Source of the DNA: Cacajao melanocephalus
Taxonomy: Eukaryota > Chordata > Mammalia > Primates > Pitheciidae
Reading direction: 5' to 3'
DNA: 64,000 bases
NCBI GenBank assembly: GCA_963573385.1
Contig: CAUYLG010022104.1
Coordinates: forward strand, 62,001 to 126,000
Part shown: positions 60,441 through 64,000 of the stretch, in pieces
Numbering within the stretch: the stretch's first letter is position 1
Layout: the number at the start of each line of letters is the position of its first letter
Program-made: the position numbers and the translations under genes
The notes under the pieces: model-generated
Database searches by the model: none
Seen by the model: the letters and a program-made list of their open reading frames with translations, nothing else
What the model was told of the DNA's origin: nothing

Positions 60441-60660
60441 ACTTTAATAATGGCAGGTAGCTTTTATTGAATGAGAGGAAATTGTCGTAGTGCTTTATAT
60501 GTATCTAATCCTTATTGCAAGTCATTAAGGTAAATTTTGTCAGGATTTATACTTTATAGGTGGGCATCCTGAGGTACAGGGCAGTCAAAGGGTCAAAAAG
60601 TACCTAGTGGTCTGAGATTGGAACCCTGGCAGTCCAGATCGTAATCGGTGTATATAACAC
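60441..60660 (-). repeat. MIR SINE, fairly complete
   Basis: Reverse complement of MIR across its length: 'ggtagcttttattgaatgag' (60456-60475), 'gtgctttatatgtatctaat' (60490-60509), 'gcatcctgaggtacagggca' (60564-60583), 'tctgagattggaaccctggc' (60611-60630). The tRNA-like 5' region is diverged. Confidence 0.65.
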
Positions 60661-60765
60661 GTCATGAATGCAAATCGAAAATATTTATATGATTTAGATT
60701 TTCTTGTATTCATGTTTTTCTCTTTGACTTTTCTAATATTCCTTAACCTCAGTTTTTAATCCATT

Positions 60766-61168
60766 GATATAGTTTGAATATTTGTCCTCTCCAAATCTCA
60801 TGTTGAAATTTGATCCTCATGTTGGAGATGGGGCCTACTGGGAGGTGCTTGAGTCATTGGGGTGGATCCCTCATGAATGTCTTGATGCTCTTCTCATGGG
60901 ATTCAGGGAGTTCTCACTCTTAATTCCGGCAAGATCTGGTTGTTAGAAAGAGCCTGGCACCTGCTCTTCCTCTCACTTTTCACCATGCCATGTAATATGC
61001 CAGCCTTTCTTTGCCTTCTGCCATTTTTGGAAGCTTCTTGGAGCTCTCATCAGAAACAGATGCTAGCATCATGCGTCTTGTACAGCTTGCAGAATCTTGA
61101 GCCAAATAAACCTCTTTTCTTTACAAATTTCCCAGCCTCAGGTGTTCATAATGCAACAGACTAAGACA
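60766..61168 (+). mobile_element. MaLR LTR (MST/THE1 group), complete
   Basis: Starts at 'tgatatagtttgaatatttg' (60764-60783) and ends at 'caacagactaagacatt' (61155-61171). Landmarks are 'aatctcatgttgaaatttga' (60794-60813), 'aattccggcaagatctggtt' (60921-60940), 'atgctagcatcatgcgtctt' (61060-61079) and 'gagccaaataaacctctttt' (61099-61118, with the AATAAA signal). It is solo. Confidence 0.8.
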
Positions 61169-61169
61169 T

Positions 61170-62395
61170 TGATTAAACATGAAAACTGAACTCTGTCTTG
61201 CTTCCATCATAGGCTTGTCATTGGTAATAAATTATAACATATGAAAACGTATTTGGAAACTGAAAAACACTATGTAAATGCAAAAAAAAAAAGATGTGAT
61301 TATCCCTTGACAGTCTCGACAACTTTTTATTATTATTTAATGCTTTTCTTTTGGCTTTGTGACAGTCATCAATTCTTGCTTTCTACCAGCTTTTCTAGAT
61401 GTTCTTTTCCTTTTTCTGGCAATGTCCTTTTCTTATTCAGGCTTCATTTTCTTTTAACACTCACAAAAATGTGTAAAAGCCAGGGTCTTAAACTTGAACT
61501 TGGAGAACTGAGATATCACTTATTCTGAATTTGTCTCTTATGGATGAGAAAAAAAAGTTTCAGAAGTAATCTGATGCCATAAGGTTAATTTTGTCAGAGA
61601 TTTCACTACACAGTCTTAAGTCTTTTCAATGCAAATGCTAGGTCTATTGAATGGGAGGCATTTCTGTATCTTCCTACTTCCGCATTAAAAGATGTCAAAT
61701 CTGAAAGTAAGTAACTAAAATTGCAAGAGAAAATGTTTTAAGACCACTTCTGTATAAGATTGCAAGTGGTAGTATCAGTTAAAAGCAGAAAATGGAAAAG
61801 AGTAAACAAATTGATTCCATAATAAAAAATAGGCAGTATCAGGGCAGCGGAACAAAAACATCTGTTTTTAAGTCTTTTAAAGAGGAAAAAAAACTAATTA
61901 GCTTGGGACTGATTCAGATAAATGTCATTTTAAATTACTGTTTTTCTTCTGTTTACCAAAATAATGCAACTAGATGGAGTAAGTACAATAAAGAAAATAG
62001 GTTTAAAACAGATGTCTGGTAATAGACATTCACACTATTAGAAACTGTATATGGAATTGCCTGCTAGGCAGATTTATGCACAACTAAGTGTTGGGTCATT
62101 CTCAAGAAAAATGATCCTTGATTGAAGTGTGTATATTTAGCCACAGGGATTTTTGTTTTTGTATGTTTTCTTTTTTTTTTATCAATAAAGAATATTGCTT
62201 GGTCAGGCTAGGCAGAATGGTGTATTTTGTGATTTGATGGGGAGAGGAGGATGGTGAAGGGAATTGATTTGGTAAATCAGTTCACTCAAAATTGACAAAA
62301 GTCTGCATTTCATCCTGATTTTAATTTAAAATCTCTTTTATTTGTTTTATGTTGCTTTTTATTTTGGTTGTTAAATTCATATATACATGTATATA
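61170..62395. other. Unclassified stretch
   Basis: About 1.2 kb without a firm assignment. The block 61335-61500 ('ctttgtgacagtcatcaatt') faintly resembles antisense L2-type LINE sequence, but the match is too weak to call. An AT-rich 'atatacatgtatatatacat' run at 62381-62400 precedes the partial MaLR copy. Confidence 0.4.
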
Positions 62396-62398
62396 TAC

Positions 62399-62562
62399 AT
62401 GAATATTTGTCCCCTCCAAATCTCTTGTTGAAATTTGACGCTCATGTTGGAGGTGGCCCCTACTGGGAGGTGCTTGATTCATGGCGGTCGGTCCCTCAAG
62501 AGTGGCTTGGTGCTCTTCTCATGGGATTGTGGGAGTTCTCACTCTTAATTCCTAGAAGATCT
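62399..62562 (+). mobile_element. Partial MaLR LTR, 5' half only, duplicate of 60778-60941
   Basis: About 160 bases, from 'tgaatatttgtcccctccaa' to 'ttaattcctagaagatctga', match the first half of the LTR at 60766-61168. Apart from the start and end, the copies share unusual wording such as 'ctactgggaggtgcttga' and 'tcttctcatgggatt'. Neither LTR terminus is present, and both boundaries are abrupt. Confidence 0.8.
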
Positions 62563-62564
62563 GA

Positions 62565-62747
62565 GAGAGAAATGAGTCAATCTGCATTTTAGAAATATTT
62601 TTATTTAAATTGATTTGTTAATTAAGATTATTTTCAGGCAGGATTTATTTCCTCTAATTGTTGACATAGGACTATCAATAAAGGCTTGTAAGATTCTGCA
62701 AAAAAGAAATGGAGAAATTTGGTCTCGTTCATTTCTGTTGAACAATT
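62565..62747. other. Unclassified stretch
   Basis: No recognised element. Confidence 0.4.
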
Positions 62748-62790
62748 ATCCAATGAGATCTGGCATGTTCAGGGTAGTATGGCCGTAGAC
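62748..62790 (-). pseudogene. 5S rRNA 5'-end fragment
   Basis: On the minus strand this reads GTCTACGGCCATACTACCCT and continues 'gaacatgccagatctc'. It agrees with the first 36 bases of 5S rRNA at 32 positions and then fades over the following dozen bases. The rest of the 5S gene, including most of its internal promoter, is absent. It could be a truncated 5S pseudogene or the 5S-derived head of an ancient SINE. Confidence 0.6.
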
Positions 62791-63566
62791 AGTTTGACAA
62801 TTATCTGTTAAGATTTCTTGAGACAACTCTAAGGTTCTTTTGGTTCTGGGAGTGATACTGTTCTGAGGAAGACCAATAATCCTGTTTTTTGATTCAGAGG
62901 ATTGTGTAGCCACTTGTCTATTGGTCCCTTCCAGTTGTTTTTCAATGAACCCTGAATTTCCTTACAGAGGTACCTTCAAATTACCTCATTGGTCTCCCTC
63001 TCTCCTTTCCTTCCTGACTCTTTACCAGGCTTTAACCTGATGGTGACCCAGGGTTTCTTCAAGATAATTCTGTTTTATACAGCTCTCTTTTGAATTCATG
63101 TCTGCAATTCTTGGTTTCCTGAAGTCTTTACTGCCTTGACAGCATCTAGAAGACAAATTTATTTATTTCTAAACATAACTGATTGCTTTTAAAGGGATTG
63201 CTTTAAAATATTATCATACCAAAAGAAGAGCATGCTGATAAGTGATTTTTTTATTTTGGAGTGAGGGGCTCTGTTTATGGTGTAAATAATTCCACCATTA
63301 TCAGTTCACTCTAGCAACTTGACATTCCTTCAGTGGGCTCTTGCTTCAAGTTACAAAGTTACCTCCCATCCTGAAGATAGGCGTTTACTTTTCATTGCGT
63401 AAAGCCAGTTAACAAACACAGATGGCCTAAAATACCCTACTCCAACTCTTAAAACTCTCCAGCCATTTGTATCAGATCAGTTGAGCTCAAACTGAACTCT
63501 GCTCTTTCTACAATATTGTAATAGACGTAAACAAAGGCTTCCTTTGGCACTTGCAATTTTTGCTTG
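62791..63566. other. Unclassified stretch, possibly LTR-derived
   Basis: Region 63230-63545 has LTR-like wording near its end ('gatcagttgagctcaaactg', 63474-63493) and a T/A-rich end, but I could not assign a family. The part 62800-63200 is unrecognised. Confidence 0.35.
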
Positions 63567-63960
63567 ACATGTATTATGAGTCAAATTGTGTCCTCTCAAA
63601 ATTCATATGTTCAGATTTTAATCCTCCGTCACGTCTAGAATGTGACTGCAGTTGGGAAGAGGGTATTTGAGGAGATTTCTAAGATAAAATAAGGTCATAT
63701 GGTTGGGGCCTATCCAGTGTGATCAACTTGTGTCCATACAAGAAGAGGACATGAGCATACACCCAGAGAGGACCACGCAGAGAAACAGGGAGTTGATGGC
63801 CATCTACAGCCAAGGGGAGGGGCCTTCGAAGAAACCAGCCTGGTTGACACCTTGGTCTTGAACCTCTAGTTTCTAGAATTGTGAGGAGATGAAGTGTCTG
63901 TTGTTTAATCTACCCAATCTGTGGTACTCTGTTATGATAGCCCTAGTAAACTAATACAAC
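63567..63960 (+). mobile_element. MLT1-type MaLR LTR
   Basis: Starts 'tattatgagtcaaattgtgt' (63572-63591) and ends 'gccctagtaaactaatacaa' (63940-63959). Landmarks are 'aattcatatgttcagatttt' (63600-63619), 'ataaggtcatatggttgggg' (63689-63708), 'tgatggccatctacagccaa' (63794-63813) and 'taatctacccaatctgtggt' (63906-63925). No internal region is attached. Confidence 0.85.
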
Positions 63961-64000
63961 ACCCTACTGGTAGAACATGAGAGACCTGTCTTATTTCAGT

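Noticed and set aside
61335..61500. Possible antisense L2 fragment
   Set aside because: The resemblance is limited to scattered words and is too weak to separate from chance.
62380..62400. Palindromic 'tatacatgtatatatacatg' as an operator-like site
   Set aside because: It is part of a TA/CATG-rich low-complexity run at the edge of the partial LTR.

Overview
This window is primate, almost certainly human, nuclear DNA. It contains Alu SINEs of the S/J type, L1 elements running from very old (L1M) to primate-specific (L1PA/L1PB type), THE1/MST/MLT1 and MLT2 LTRs, Tigger-family DNA transposons, MIR and L2 relics and many (TA)n, (CA)n and (GT)n microsatellites in AT-rich DNA. I found no functional protein-coding gene. 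The longest open stretches (about 200 codons) are decayed L1 ORF2 fragments. The window looks intergenic or deep intronic. No candidate exon could be supported.

Layout. 1-5155: the end of an MLT2 LTR, an inverted L1 3' end (546-1560), a MIR, a chimeric-looking Tigger copy (3531-3864) and an internally deleted Tigger1 (4238-5152). 5156-18200: mostly unclassified single-copy DNA holding a Tigger3/MER7-type element (7848-8990), L2 and MIR relics, ancient LINE 3'-UTR-like DNA carrying a short palindrome array (11248-11317), and several microsatellites. 18200-19425: an old L1 on the + strand. 19425-24318: unclassified. 24320-27092: an L1MA/L1PB-type 3' half on the + strand, split by a THE1 solo LTR and an Alu. 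28516-28860: a hAT-like MER element. 30116-30503: an Alu with an internal 83-bp tandem duplication.

30955-48446 is a dense nest of retroelements. One old minus-strand L1 (30955-34210) is broken by an ERV1-type LTR, an Alu and another L1 3' UTR. An MST LTR follows, then an MLT1 LTR broken by two Alus and by a 185-bp piece copied from L1 sequence 2.2 kb downstream. Two further old minus-strand L1 copies (37710-45594 and 45904-48446) are interrupted by Alus, by a twin-primed (internally inverted) L1PA-type element (39242-43091) and by an ERV1-type LTR.

50518-58173 holds a MER21-type LTR and a decayed two-LTR provirus. The provirus keeps a primer-binding site complementary to the 3' end of tRNA-Ser and carries a tRNA-Glu-like sequence in its interior. 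58315-64000 contains an unassigned LTR-like stretch, MIR and L2 relics, an Alu with clear target-site duplications, a full MaLR LTR plus a partial second copy 1.6 kb away, a 5S rRNA 5'-end fragment and an MLT1 LTR.

Nothing here looks like a new functional system. The most informative signals are structural: the templated 185-bp duplication, the twin-primed L1, the tRNA-Ser primer site with the nearby tRNA-Glu-like sequence, the half-LTR duplicate and the 5S fragment. Family names come from recognition of consensus patterns by eye. Subfamily assignments should be read as approximate.
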